From: Limnobaculum eriocheiris
GTDB taxonomy: Bacteria; Pseudomonadota; Gammaproteobacteria; Enterobacterales; Enterobacteriaceae
NCBI RefSeq assembly: GCF_021010575.1
Contig: NZ_JAJNAG010000032.1
Location: 1-36,871 of the forward strand
DNA length: 36,871 nucleotides
Direction: 5' to 3'
Notes under the pieces: model-generated
What the model saw: only the letters and a program-made list of their open reading frames with translations
Database searches by the model: none
Told to the model about the DNA's origin: nothing
Part shown: one piece after another, positions 24,044-32,061 of the stretch
Numbering within the stretch: position 1 is the first letter of the stretch
How the letters are laid out: every line of letters begins with the position of its first letter
Program-made: the position numbers and the translations under genes

Positions 24044-25678
24044 ATGAGACAAGTTGTCCGATTAAAGTGTAATGATATTCTATTTGTTATTGCTGTTACG
24101 TTATTTATCACCATTGTTCAGAATACTCGTTTCTTTTATCGGGCATGGCAAATCATTGAGCCTGACCCCCTGCACAATATTATTTTTTCCGCCTCTATGC
24201 CGGTGCTATTGTTTTGTTGTCTGAATATTATCTTTAGCCTGCTTTTGCTGCCTTATCTGCGTAAACCTGTCGCTATCGCCTTTATTTTAATTGGCGCTGC
24301 GGTTAACTATTTTATGTATAGCTTTAATACCGTGATTGACCGCAATATGACGCAAAATGCGCTGGAAACCGATTTTCATGAAGCCCTTGACCTGATCTCT
24401 TTAAAAATGATGCTGTGGTTTACTTTGATTGGCATCATTCCCGCTATCATTGTGGCCTGGGTAAAGATTACACCGTCTCGCAGCTGCTGGCGCTTTTTAT
24501 GGGTAAGAGCTACAAACATCATTGTTTCAGCATTGGTGATTGTGTTGATCGCGCTGTTTTTCTATAAAGATTACGCGCCATTTTTCCGCAACAATAAAGA
24601 TATGGTCAAATTACTGACCCCTTCTAACGTGGTTGGCAGTCTGGTTAATAATTTGTCTAACTATATTGATTCTCGTAAACCGTTTGAACAAATTGGTCTT
24701 GATGCCCGCAAAGGTCCATTAATTTCACAACAACCCAAAAAGACCTTACTGGTTTTAGTTCTGGGAGAAACCGCCAGGGCAGAAAACTTCTCGTTGGGGG
24801 GGGATTCACGCAATACCAATCCACAATTATCAAAACGGGACAATATCACCTATTTCGATAATGTTAGCTCATGCGGCACCGCTACTGCGGTTTCTGTACC
24901 CTGTATGTTCTCCAATATGACCAGAAAGCAATACAGCGAATCAACGGCTAAACATACTGAAAATGTGATGGATATCCTGGCCCGAGCTAAAGTTAGCGTA
25001 CTGTGGCGCGATAATGACAGCGGATGTAAAGGGGTATGTAACCGGGTTCCTAATGAAGACCTGACTAAATTAAAGCTGCCTGAGTTCTGTAAAGGTGGCG
25101 CCTGTCTGGATGATATCCTGCTGTATAAGCTGGATGATTATATCAATACCCTCGACAACGACGGCATTATTGTTTTGCATCAGATGGGTAGTCATGGCCC
25201 CAGTTATCACGAGCGCTATACGGAAGAGTACCGTAAATTTACGCCAACCTGTGATACCAATGATATTCAGGACTGTGACGTCGCCAGTCTGCGTAATACC
25301 TATGACAATACAATCCTGTATACCGATGCCATGCTGGATAAAACCATCAGTTTGCTGCAAAAGCATCAGGATAAATTTGCTACTGCTATGATTTATCTGT
25401 CTGACCATGGTGAATCACTGGGAGAAAATGGTCTGTATTTGCATGGTACCCCATATGCGATTGCGCCAAGCCAGCAAACCCACGTTCCTATGCTGATGTG
25501 GACTTCTGGTGAATACCGTCAGGCACAAAAACTGGATGAAGATTGTTTAGCTAAGACAAAACAAAATGAGTTCAGTCAGGACAATCTGTTTCACTCTTTG
25601 TTGGGTATTTTTAATATTCAGACCACTGAATATCAATCGGCACTGGATATGTTTCAACCCTGCCGTAAAACAAGTTAA
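24044..25678 (+). CDS. eptA: Lipid A phosphoethanolamine transferase EptA
   Basis: An inner-membrane enzyme with a periplasmic sulfatase-fold domain. It transfers phosphoethanolamine from phosphatidylethanolamine to lipid A phosphates, which lowers negative charge and gives polymyxin resistance. It has 544 residues with five membrane segments in the first ~175. The zinc ligand Glu242 lies in GETARAENF and the nucleophile Thr279 in SCGTATAVSVPCMFS; zinc-binding SDHGESLGENGLYLHG follows. Disulphide cysteines (GCKGVC, FCKGGACLDD) are present. The Shine-Dalgarno is weak. Codons 251-254 contain eight consecutive G residues. dgkA follows 33 bases later and would recycle the diacylglycerol released. 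Confidence 0.96.
   Translation: MRQVVRLKCNDILFVIAVTLFITIVQNTRFFYRAWQIIEPDPLHNIIFSASMPVLLFCCLNIIFSLLLLPYLRKPVAIAFILIGAAVNYFMYSFNTVIDRNMTQNALETDFHEALDLISLKMMLWFTLIGIIPAIIVAWVKITPSRSCWRFLWVRATNIIVSALVIVLIALFFYKDYAPFFRNNKDMVKLLTPSNVVGSLVNNLSNYIDSRKPFEQIGLDARKGPLISQQPKKTLLVLVLGETARAENFSLGGDSRNTNPQLSKRDNITYFDNVSSCGTATAVSVPCMFSNMTRKQYSESTAKHTENVMDILARAKVSVLWRDNDSGCKGVCNRVPNEDLTKLKLPEFCKGGACLDDILLYKLDDYINTLDNDGIIVLHQMGSHGPSYHERYTEEYRKFTPTCDTNDIQDCDVASLRNTYDNTILYTDAMLDKTISLLQKHQDKFATAMIYLSDHGESLGENGLYLHGTPYAIAPSQQTHVPMLMWTSGEYRQAQKLDEDCLAKTKQNEFSQDNLFHSLLGIFNIQTTEYQSALDMFQPCRKTS
24796..24803 (+). repeat. Poly-G8 tract in the eptA coding sequence
   Basis: Eight consecutive G residues span the codons for Leu251, Gly252, Gly253 and Asp254 (TTG GGG GGG GAT), nine residues after the active-site Glu242. 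Slippage by one base would put the catalytic Thr279 out of frame. Gly has three other codon choices here, so the run is not forced by the protein sequence. Confidence 0.95.
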
Positions 25679-25711
25679 TTTACTATTCTGATGATCGGAC
25701 AGGAAAAAATT

Positions 25712-26086
25712 ATGAATAAAGTTCAGGCAACAGGCTTTACCCGAATTATTAATGCTGCTGGATATTCCCGTGCCGGGCTGATTGCGGCCTGGAAAAATGA
25801 GGCCGCTTTTCGCCAGGAAGCCATTCTGTGTCTGGCTGCTGTAGCGATTGCCTGTTGGCTTAATGTGACCTCTGTTGAACGAGTTTTATTAATTGGCTCA
25901 GTGCTTTTAGTGGTTGTGGTTGAATTGCTTAACAGCGCAATTGAAGCGGTAGTGGACAGAATTGGTACAGAACATCATGAGCTATCGGGTCGGGCTAAAG
26001 ATATGGGTTCGGCAGCGGTGCTGATAACGTTATTATTGGCAGCATTAGTATGGGGTGGAATTTTATTGCCCTATGGATTTAACTAA
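25712..26086 (+). CDS. dgkA: Diacylglycerol kinase DgkA
   Basis: A small trimeric inner-membrane kinase that phosphorylates diacylglycerol to phosphatidic acid. It has 124 residues against 122 in E. coli. Family stretches GFTRIINAAGYSRAGLIAAW, NEAAFRQE, VVELLNSAIEAVVDRIGTE and HHELSGRAKDMGSAAV hold the active-site acidic residues; three membrane helices are visible. The start is the ATG at 25712, after AGGAAAAAATT; the ATG at 25691 has no such site. Its place 33 bases after eptA suggests one transcript in which DgkA removes the diacylglycerol that EptA generates. Confidence 0.96.
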   Translation: MNKVQATGFTRIINAAGYSRAGLIAAWKNEAAFRQEAILCLAAVAIACWLNVTSVERVLLIGSVLLVVVVELLNSAIEAVVDRIGTEHHELSGRAKDMGSAAVLITLLLAALVWGGILLPYGFN

Positions 26087-26158
26087 TGGAATTTAACTGA
26101 TTGAATTTAGATGATTTTTTATAATTTGAACAATTCCTGTTTTTGCCCTGTGAATATT

Positions 26159-26203
26159 CCGGCCGTAAGCATAATGAACGCGATTATCATTATGCCCGGC
26201 CGG
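26159..26203. terminator. Bidirectional hairpin between dgkA and the converging kinase gene
   Basis: CCGGCC (26159-26164) pairs with GGCCGG (26198-26203), and GCATAATGA (26169-26177) pairs with TCATTATGC (26187-26195). A small internal loop separates the two stems. It lies between convergent genes. Confidence 0.65.
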
Positions 26204-26241
26204 AAACCGTTTCCTTGCTCGTTCTAACCCTGAACTTTACA

Positions 26242-27594
26242 TTACTGCCAGAACCCAACCCTGACGCTAAATCCACCTTCCTCGCGGTTAGCAAAACTAA
26301 TTTTCAGACCGTGTAACTCAGCAATCTGCTTCACAATAGAAATACCCAAACCACTGCCAATCTTTGTCTGCCCCGGAGGGCGGTAGAAACGTTCACCCAA
26401 CCGCTGTAAGTGCTCCTGAGTTACTCCCGGTCCACTGTCTTCAACAACCATCTGTTGTTCAGTTAACGTCACGCTAACCGAGCCATCGACAGGGGTGTAG
26501 TGCAATGCATTGTCTACCAGATTACGAATTAACAGTGACAGCAGAACCATATTTCCTTGTCTGTCTGGCGGCATCCCCTGATAGTTAATTTGCAGATTAA
26601 TCTGCTTTTCTTTTGCGCTGGCAAAAAAAGTAGGCTGCATTTCTTGTATTAACCGCTGCCAGTTAATACTTTTCTGTTCCAGAATATCTGATTGAGCATC
26701 CAGCCTGGAGAGTGTTAATAACTGATCCACCAACCGGGAGGCGCGATCGATACCAACAGTCAGGTTATTTAACGCTCTTTTCTGCACTTCGGGTTTATTT
26801 ACCGTCATTTGAGCCACTTCAGTTTGCACCCGGAGGGCGGTTAACGGGCTACGTAACTCGTGCGCCGCATCAGAAACGAAGCGTCGTTCCCGCTTTAGCA
26901 TATCGCCAATGCGAGCAAATAACAGATTCAGTGCATCAACAAAGGGCTGAACCTCTGGCGGTAACCTTTTTTCCTCAATCGGCATTTCATCATCAGGTTT
27001 TCTCTGCTTAAGTTCTGATGTCACTCGCTTAAGCGGTGCCAGCTCGCGATTAATCATTAATATGATAATGACCAACATAATTGGAATCAGTATTCCCCAA
27101 GGGATTACCTGATGATCGAGTAAGATCGATTTCGCCAACCGCGTCCGATAGGCATTCTCCTGCCCCACGGCAATAATAAAACGTCGGTCCTGAGATTTAA
27201 GCCACAGCACCCGCCATAGTTTACTTTCTCTGAATTCAGGCGACTCCCCCAGTTGGGTATCCGTTGCGGAGTAAAAGAAATCGGGTACACCATCCCGATC
27301 GGTAATCAGTTTTTTACCGTCCGTGGTAAAAATAGCAAATGCAAGCGCATCTCTGGCCTGAGTAAACTTGTCAGGATGAAATGAAGAATTATTATTTTTG
27401 GCCTGAATAGTTAGCAGATCGTCTAATCCGGAACGTTCCAGCCGTTTGGCAAACATAATCTGTTCCGCATCATAAGCCAGCCGAATACGGTGACGAACTT
27501 TTACATAAGCAATAGCAGAGGAAATGACCCAGGAAAGTAAAATAAGAATCGTAAAAATAGAGACCAGACGAGTATGCAGACTTAATCTTTTCAT
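26242..27594 (-). CDS. Sensor histidine kinase, QseC-like paralogue (copy 1)
   Basis: A 450-residue inner-membrane kinase. One transmembrane helix lies at about 11-30, a periplasmic sensor domain at 31-165 and a second helix at about 166-182. Then come a HAMP-like linker and the H-box [20 protein letters not shown] with His245. The ATPase part has the N-box LVDNALHYTP, DSGPG and GSGLGISIVKQIA. Its length and layout equal QseC (449 in E. coli). It overlaps its response regulator gene by 4 bases (ATGA). The sensor domain differs from the second kinase at many positions, so the two probably detect different signals. Confidence 0.9.
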   Translation of the reverse strand: MKRLSLHTRLVSIFTILILLSWVISSAIAYVKVRHRIRLAYDAEQIMFAKRLERSGLDDLLTIQAKNNNSSFHPDKFTQARDALAFAIFTTDGKKLITDRDGVPDFFYSATDTQLGESPEFRESKLWRVLWLKSQDRRFIIAVGQENAYRTRLAKSILLDHQVIPWGILIPIMLVIIILMINRELAPLKRVTSELKQRKPDDEMPIEEKRLPPEVQPFVDALNLLFARIGDMLKRERRFVSDAAHELRSPLTALRVQTEVAQMTVNKPEVQKRALNNLTVGIDRASRLVDQLLTLSRLDAQSDILEQKSINWQRLIQEMQPTFFASAKEKQINLQINYQGMPPDRQGNMVLLSLLIRNLVDNALHYTPVDGSVSVTLTEQQMVVEDSGPGVTQEHLQRLGERFYRPPGQTKIGSGLGISIVKQIAELHGLKISFANREEGGFSVRVGFWQ

Positions 27595-28253
27595 TTCTCA
27601 TCGCCTAAGGCATAGCCCATTCCATAAATAGTGCGAATAAGGTCTTTACCTAACTTGTGACGTAAGTTATGAATATGCACCTCTACGGTATTACTGCTGA
27701 CATCATCACTCCATGAGTATAACTTTTCCTGTATCAACGCCTTGCTTAACACCCTATTCTGGCTGAGTAAAAACAGTTCTAACAGTTTTAATTCCCTGGA
27801 AGTAAGCACGATAGCTTCTCCCTCTTTAGTCACCGCATAGTTAGCGGTATCTAATATGATATCTTTATATTGAATAACTGAACTTAACTGCCCGTGACGA
27901 CGACGCACTAAAGCCTGAAGGCGTGCTGCCACTTCTTCCAGCGCAAATGGTTTACACAGATAGTCATCCGCACCGAACTGTAATCCACTTACCCGCTCTT
28001 TTATGGCATCACGAGCGGTTAAAATCAGTACAGGTGTGTCTATTTTTTTCTGGCGCCAATATTTGATAATATCCAACCCATCAATATGGGGCAGGCTTAA
28101 ATCGAGAATAACTGCATCATAAGGCGCTGAATGAATAGCATTCTGCCCTTTTAAACCATCATTAAACCAATCGATAGTGAAACCACACTCTGTCAGACCA
28201 ACCTGAATTCCATCACCAATTAGCTCATCATCTTCAACCAGCAGTATCCTCAT
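27591..28253 (-). CDS. OmpR-family response regulator, QseB-like paralogue (copy 1)
   Basis: A 220-residue response regulator. The receiver has the acidic pocket EDD (residues 7-9), phosphorylated Asp51 (VILDLSLP), Thr79 and Lys101 (YLCKPFAL). The winged-helix domain ends VEVHIHNLRHKLGKDLIRTI. It matches the upstream copy at 138 of 220 residues by my count, and is the more divergent from E. coli QseB of the two. SD AGGAG lies in the 55-base gap after the other kinase gene, so the four genes may form a single transcript. Confidence 0.9.
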   Translation of the reverse strand: MRILLVEDDELIGDGIQVGLTECGFTIDWFNDGLKGQNAIHSAPYDAVILDLSLPHIDGLDIIKYWRQKKIDTPVLILTARDAIKERVSGLQFGADDYLCKPFALEEVAARLQALVRRRHGQLSSVIQYKDIILDTANYAVTKEGEAIVLTSRELKLLELFLLSQNRVLSKALIQEKLYSWSDDVSSNTVEVHIHNLRHKLGKDLIRTIYGMGYALGDEK

Positions 28254-28308
28254 GCCGGAGCTCCTGTTTAATTAATTTTATGCCAATAAAATAATATAAA
28301 TTAGCCGG

Positions 28309-29661
28309 TTAATACCAACTAATAACAGCTTTAAAACCACCAGACTCCCGGTTACTAAACTTAACATCTAAACCATGTAAATGCGCTATGCGCTGTACAA
28401 TGGATAATCCTAACCCACTACCGTTTTTTTCCTGACCCGGAGGTCGAAAGAATCGCTCACCAATACGCTGTAGATATTCATCGCTCACACCGGGGCCTTC
28501 ATCCTCTACGCTAAAGCTATGCTTATCTAAAGTCACTGTGATGATCTTACCCTGACAACCATAACGAATCGCATTATCTAATAAATTGCGCACCATAACG
28601 GATAACAATAACTGCTGGCCTTTAACTGGTGCTGGGGTTTGCCGAATATCTAAACGAATATCAACGTCTTCCGCCTGTGCTTTGGAATAGATATCAGCGA
28701 TACCATTTTGTAACAATAATTGCCATTCAATTTGCTGAACATCATCCAATTGTGAAAATGAATCCAGTCGGGAAAGCATCAATAGCTGGTCGACAACCCG
28801 GGTAGATCTATCGATACCATCGGTAAGATTCGCCAGTGCATGTTGGCGCATGGTTTCATCATCACCGGAAATTTGCACCACTTCAGTCTGAACTCTGAGC
28901 GCGGCTAAAGGGCTACGTAGCTCATGGGCGGCATCAGAGGTAAAACGCCGCTCCCGCATCATCATAGTGCCAATACGGACAAATAATTTATTTAGCGCAT
29001 CGACAATTGGTTGAACTTCACTGGGGAGCCGGGAGGTCATAAGCGGTGAATCATCATCAGGCTGGCGTCGATTAAGCTGGCTGGCGATATGTCGCAGCGG
29101 TTTTAATTCCCGTGTAATTAACCAAATCATCAACAACACCATTAATGGGAGCGCTATTAGCCAGGGTTTGAGCTGCGAAACTAACAGCGCTTCTAACATA
29201 TCCCCCCGATAGTCCAGCTCCTGACCGACAGCGACAATGTAGCGATTATCGGCGGTTTTTAGCCAGACGATTCGCCACAGATCGTCGTCAGCGCTAATTG
29301 CACTATCGGCAAAGCCATCCTGATGATAATTGAAAATAAAGTTACTGCCATTATCGCCATCATGCAGCACCATTTTTCCGTCAGGAGTAAAGATAGCAAA
29401 AGCCAGCGCATCGTCGTCCTGAGAACCCCGATTATGACGTAATAGCTTTTTAGTTTTAGGTAACTGCTGTGAAATATTACCAATGGTCTCGGGCTGCAAC
29501 ACGGAAAGCCGTTTGGCAAATATCATTTGCTGAGTATCAAACATTTCATCAATGTTTTTGCTGGTTTGTCGCCACGCCAAAAAGCTGGCTATCGACCAGG
29601 TCACTACCACCAGCAGAATAAACAAAAGGATAAGACGCAACCGCAAACTTAATGTTTTCAC
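28309..29661 (-). CDS. qseC: Sensor histidine kinase QseC (copy 2)
   Basis: A 450-residue kinase with the same layout as the downstream one: transmembrane helices at about 10-30 and 165-183, the H-box [20 protein letters not shown] with His246, N-box [14 protein letters not shown] and [17 protein letters not shown]. QseC of E. coli and Salmonella has been described as a sensor of adrenergic hormones and autoinducer-3, and it also dephosphorylates QseB. Which signal this protein senses cannot be read from sequence. The partner regulator overlaps it by 4 bases, and ygiW stands upstream as at the E. coli locus, so I treat this pair as the orthologous qseBC. Confidence 0.9.
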   Translation of the reverse strand: MKTLSLRLRLILLFILLVVVTWSIASFLAWRQTSKNIDEMFDTQQMIFAKRLSVLQPETIGNISQQLPKTKKLLRHNRGSQDDDALAFAIFTPDGKMVLHDGDNGSNFIFNYHQDGFADSAISADDDLWRIVWLKTADNRYIVAVGQELDYRGDMLEALLVSQLKPWLIALPLMVLLMIWLITRELKPLRHIASQLNRRQPDDDSPLMTSRLPSEVQPIVDALNKLFVRIGTMMMRERRFTSDAAHELRSPLAALRVQTEVVQISGDDETMRQHALANLTDGIDRSTRVVDQLLMLSRLDSFSQLDDVQQIEWQLLLQNGIADIYSKAQAEDVDIRLDIRQTPAPVKGQQLLLSVMVRNLLDNAIRYGCQGKIITVTLDKHSFSVEDEGPGVSDEYLQRIGERFFRPPGQEKNGSGLGLSIVQRIAHLHGLDVKFSNRESGGFKAVISWY

Positions 29662-30320
29662 TTATTGTCCCCCAGCGTATATCCCACGCCGTGGACAGTA
29701 CGGATAAAGTCATTGCCCAGTTTGCGCCGTAAATGGTGGATATGAACTTCAACCGCATTACTGGAGACCTCTTCATCCCAGTTATACAGTTTTTCTTCAA
29801 TTAACGGGCGCGGTAAAACCCGACCAATGTTGTGCAAAAACAGCTCCAGAATTGCCAGCTCTCTGGGCTTAAGTATTACCGGCTCTCCATGGCTGGTTAC
29901 ACTCATGGTTGCCGGTTCATACACAACATGTCCGTAGGAGAGTGTCGGCGTCAGTTGACCATAACGTCGGCGAATCAACGCCTGCAATCGTGCAGCAACT
30001 TCTGTTAAGGCAAAGGGTTTACACAGATAGTCATCAGCTCCTTGCTGTAATCCTTCAATCCGTTGTTCTAACGCATCGCGGGCCGTTAAAATCAATACCG
30101 GAACATCATGCCCGCTTTTACGCCAGTTGCGCAGAATTTCCATACCGTCAATACCAGGCAAAGAGAGATCGAGCACAACGGCATCATAAGGGGCGACATC
30201 AATGGCCTGTTGGCCTTTTTTCCCTTCGGAAAACCAGTCCACGCTGAACCCTAATTTAGTGAGTCCGGATTTAACTCCATCACCAATCAGCCTATCATCT
30301 TCAATGAGCAAGATGCGCAT
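29658..30320 (-). CDS. qseB: Response regulator QseB (copy 2)
   Basis: A 220-residue OmpR-family regulator (E. coli QseB has 219). The N-terminus [20 protein letters not shown] and the C-terminal stretch [20 protein letters not shown], then [15 protein letters not shown], are very close to E. coli QseB. Asp51 is the phosphorylation site, and the output is a winged helix that binds direct repeats. It is divergent from ygiW, with a PmrA/QseB-type box between them. In E. coli QseB cross-talks with PmrB, whose regulon includes eptA, which lies nearby here. Confidence 0.93.
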   Translation of the reverse strand: MRILLIEDDRLIGDGVKSGLTKLGFSVDWFSEGKKGQQAIDVAPYDAVVLDLSLPGIDGMEILRNWRKSGHDVPVLILTARDALEQRIEGLQQGADDYLCKPFALTEVAARLQALIRRRYGQLTPTLSYGHVVYEPATMSVTSHGEPVILKPRELAILELFLHNIGRVLPRPLIEEKLYNWDEEVSSNAVEVHIHHLRRKLGNDFIRTVHGVGYTLGDNK

Positions 30321-30420
30321 AATGTCCTCCCGTTGATTAACGGCCCATTTTTACAGGATAAATTCAGGCATGGCTATCGCCTGAAGCCAGTTAAGTAAAA
30401 ATATTTTTTATTTTCATTCT

Positions 30421-30437
30421 ATTAAGATCCCGTTAAG
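30421..30437 (-). promoter_or_regulatory. QseB/PmrA-type direct-repeat box between qseB and ygiW
   Basis: Read on the minus strand, the 17 bases are CTTAAC-GGGAT-CTTAAT: two hexamers with a 5-base spacer, matching YTTAAK-N5-YTTAAK closely. It lies 100 bases upstream of qseB and 60 bases upstream of ygiW, so it can serve either promoter. Confidence 0.7.
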
Positions 30438-30497
30438 AACTTAATGGTTTAATCGTTGATGAAAAGAATCGAACACCTACCATTGAGGAAATAAAAC

Positions 30498-30908
30498 ATG
30501 AAAAAATTAACGATGTTAGCTTTGGTTGCCACATTAGTCAGTGTGCCAGTTTTTGCTCAAAATAGCGCTTCAACCGGTGGTTTTAGCGGCCCGGGTACAA
30601 CAGAGACCACGTCAACCCAACAAAGCAGCGGCTTTTCAGGTCCTAACGCAGGTACCATGACGGTTGAGAAAGCCTTAACCATGAGTGACGATACCTGGAT
30701 TAGCCTACAGGGAAATATTGAACAGCAAATTGGTAAAGAGCTGTATGTTTTCCGTGATAAGACCGGCACCATCAATGTTGATATTGACCATAAACGCTGG
30801 GATGGTCTGACTATCACCCCTACAGATACGGTAGAACTACAGGGTGAAATTGATAAAGGCTGGAATTCAGTTGAGCTGGATGTGAAGCAAATTAAAAAGA
30901 TTAAGTAA
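30498..30908 (+). CDS. ygiW: Periplasmic stress protein YgiW (OB-fold)
   Basis: A 136-residue secreted protein (E. coli 130). The signal peptide MKKLTMLALVATLVSVPVFA probably ends at residue 20. A Gly/Ser/Thr-rich linker follows, in which SGFSGPN-like wording occurs twice. The OB-fold domain (about 50-135) includes DDTWISLQGNIEQQIG, GTINVDIDHKRWDG and NSVELDVKQIKKIK. E. coli YgiW (VisP in Salmonella) binds small molecules and helps envelope stress resistance. The ATG follows TTGAGGAAATAAAAC. It is divergent from qseB, as in E. coli. Confidence 0.94.
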   Translation: MKKLTMLALVATLVSVPVFAQNSASTGGFSGPGTTETTSTQQSSGFSGPNAGTMTVEKALTMSDDTWISLQGNIEQQIGKELYVFRDKTGTINVDIDHKRWDGLTITPTDTVELQGEIDKGWNSVELDVKQIKKIK

Positions 30909-30966
30909 CGACGTCGACAGAAAGGCTACTTCTGTCATGTCCTGATATTTATTTCTGTCACTTCTT

Positions 30967-30995
30967 AAAGCCTGATTATCTTATCGGGCTTTTTT
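30967..30995 (+). terminator. Rho-independent terminator after ygiW
   Basis: AAAGCCTGAT (30967-30976) pairs with ATCGGGCTTT (30983-30992) with one G-T pair, followed by three more T residues. A good intrinsic terminator 58 bases past the ygiW stop; a smaller hairpin lies before it at 30916-30936. Confidence 0.85.
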
Positions 30996-31110
30996 ATCTG
31001 TTTTTGCTATCTGATTTTTCAACCAGTGCATCATTAACCGCTTGTATTTCGATTAAGCTCTGACATTATCAACGCATATCGTCAACAATTATGGATACGT
31101 TGGAGTTTTA

Positions 31111-31725
31111 ATGCTGGAAACCTCTCTTTTTGTTGCCACTATTGCTACTTTGGGCATGCTGTCACCGGGGCCCGATTTTTTTCTGGTGATTAAAAATGCT
31201 GCCCGCTATCGGCGTTCGGTAGCAATGGTAACCGCACTTGGCGTTATTCTTGGCGTGGCTACCCATATGTCATATTGTGTTGCAGGATTAGCGGTGGTTA
31301 TTACCACCACGCCATGGCTGTTTAATCTTTTAAAATATGCTGGCGCACTTTACCTGATCTGGATTGGCGTTCAGGCGTTGTTGTCACGTGGCGGTAGTAA
31401 AATGGATGTCACTAATCTTAGTCATCAACATACCAGCTATAAGAATGCGTTTATTCAGGGTTATTTATGTAATTTACTGAATCCAAAAGCAACACTATTT
31501 TTCCTGTCGGTTTTTACTCAAGTATTAAGTGTTAACTCCAGTACCGGTGAGAAGTTGTGGTATGCCTTTATTATCTGGATCCTTGCCGCTATCTGGTGGC
31601 CGCTGTTGATAGTTTTAATTCAAAGCGATCCGGTTCGTCGGGGGTTAGCGAAAGTCCAAAGCATGGTAGATAAAGTGCTTGGTGTAGTCTTAATTGGTTT
31701 AGGTATTAAAGTCGCCTTCGGCTAA
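31111..31725 (+). CDS. LysE/RhtB-family amino acid exporter
   Basis: A 204-residue inner-membrane protein with about six hydrophobic segments. The N-terminal motif LGMLSPGPDFFLVIKNAARY is the hallmark of the LysE/RhtB family, and GYLCNLLNPKATLFFLSVFT is its second conserved element. Family members expel threonine, homoserine, lysine, arginine, leucine or similar compounds. The sequence is nearest in feel to RhtC-type proteins, but the substrate cannot be assigned. GGAG lies seven bases before the ATG. It is monocistronic, with no regulatory gene beside it. Confidence 0.88.
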   Translation: MLETSLFVATIATLGMLSPGPDFFLVIKNAARYRRSVAMVTALGVILGVATHMSYCVAGLAVVITTTPWLFNLLKYAGALYLIWIGVQALLSRGGSKMDVTNLSHQHTSYKNAFIQGYLCNLLNPKATLFFLSVFTQVLSVNSSTGEKLWYAFIIWILAAIWWPLLIVLIQSDPVRRGLAKVQSMVDKVLGVVLIGLGIKVAFG

Positions 31726-31859
31726 ACACCCATCAGGTAAGCTGACATCGTGCGGTTTGCCACTTCCGTTCTCTTTATCACTGTTTAATAAATATATCAT
31801 GTGACAATGTCACCAATCATTACCCCTTTCGATTCTGATTTACTTCAATTACCTCCTAA
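31726..31859. other. Gap before the hydrolase remnant
   Basis: The space between the exporter and the mechanosensitive channel gene is 336 bases in all. This first part shows nothing I can name; the rest holds a short hydrolase-like remnant and a hairpin. Confidence 0.4.
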
Positions 31860-31997
31860 TACAAAGCCCGCACGCTGGCCACAGAGATGAAACAACAGGG
31901 AGGCAATGTAACCTTTATTCTTTTCCCTGGAAAAAATCACGGCAGCGTGATTCCTGATGCCGTGAAAATCGCCGTTATCACTGCAGGGAAAGCATAA
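31860..31997 (+). pseudogene. Possible C-terminal remnant of an alpha/beta hydrolase
   Basis: An open frame directly after an in-frame TAA encodes KARTLATEMKQQGGNVTFIL, then FPGKNHGSVIPDAVKIAVIT, stop at 31995-31997. The pattern of an amphipathic helix, a beta strand (VTFILFPG) and NHGS with a histidine is that of the last segment of esterases and hydrolases, where the His is catalytic. No start codon with a ribosome site and no upstream domain exists, so if the resemblance is real this is a fragment. The call rests on a short motif only. Confidence 0.4.
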
Positions 31998-32020
31998 AAA
32001 AACCGTCTCCTCTTTCCGCT

Positions 32021-32040
32021 AACGCCCCTGACCGGGCGTT
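32021..32040 (-). terminator. Hairpin downstream of the MscS-family gene
   Basis: AACGCCC (32021-32027) pairs with GGGCGTT (32034-32040) around CTGACC, 21 bases past the channel gene stop. On the minus strand a T7 run follows 18 bases later, which is farther than usual for an intrinsic terminator. Confidence 0.5.
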
Positions 32041-32061
32041 TGGCAAGCGATTTTCAATGAA

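Noticed and set aside
30916-30936. Hairpin GACAGAA/TTCTGTC as the ygiW terminator
   Set aside because: The stem is short and lacks a T run; the hairpin at 30967-30995 with its T tail is the better terminator.
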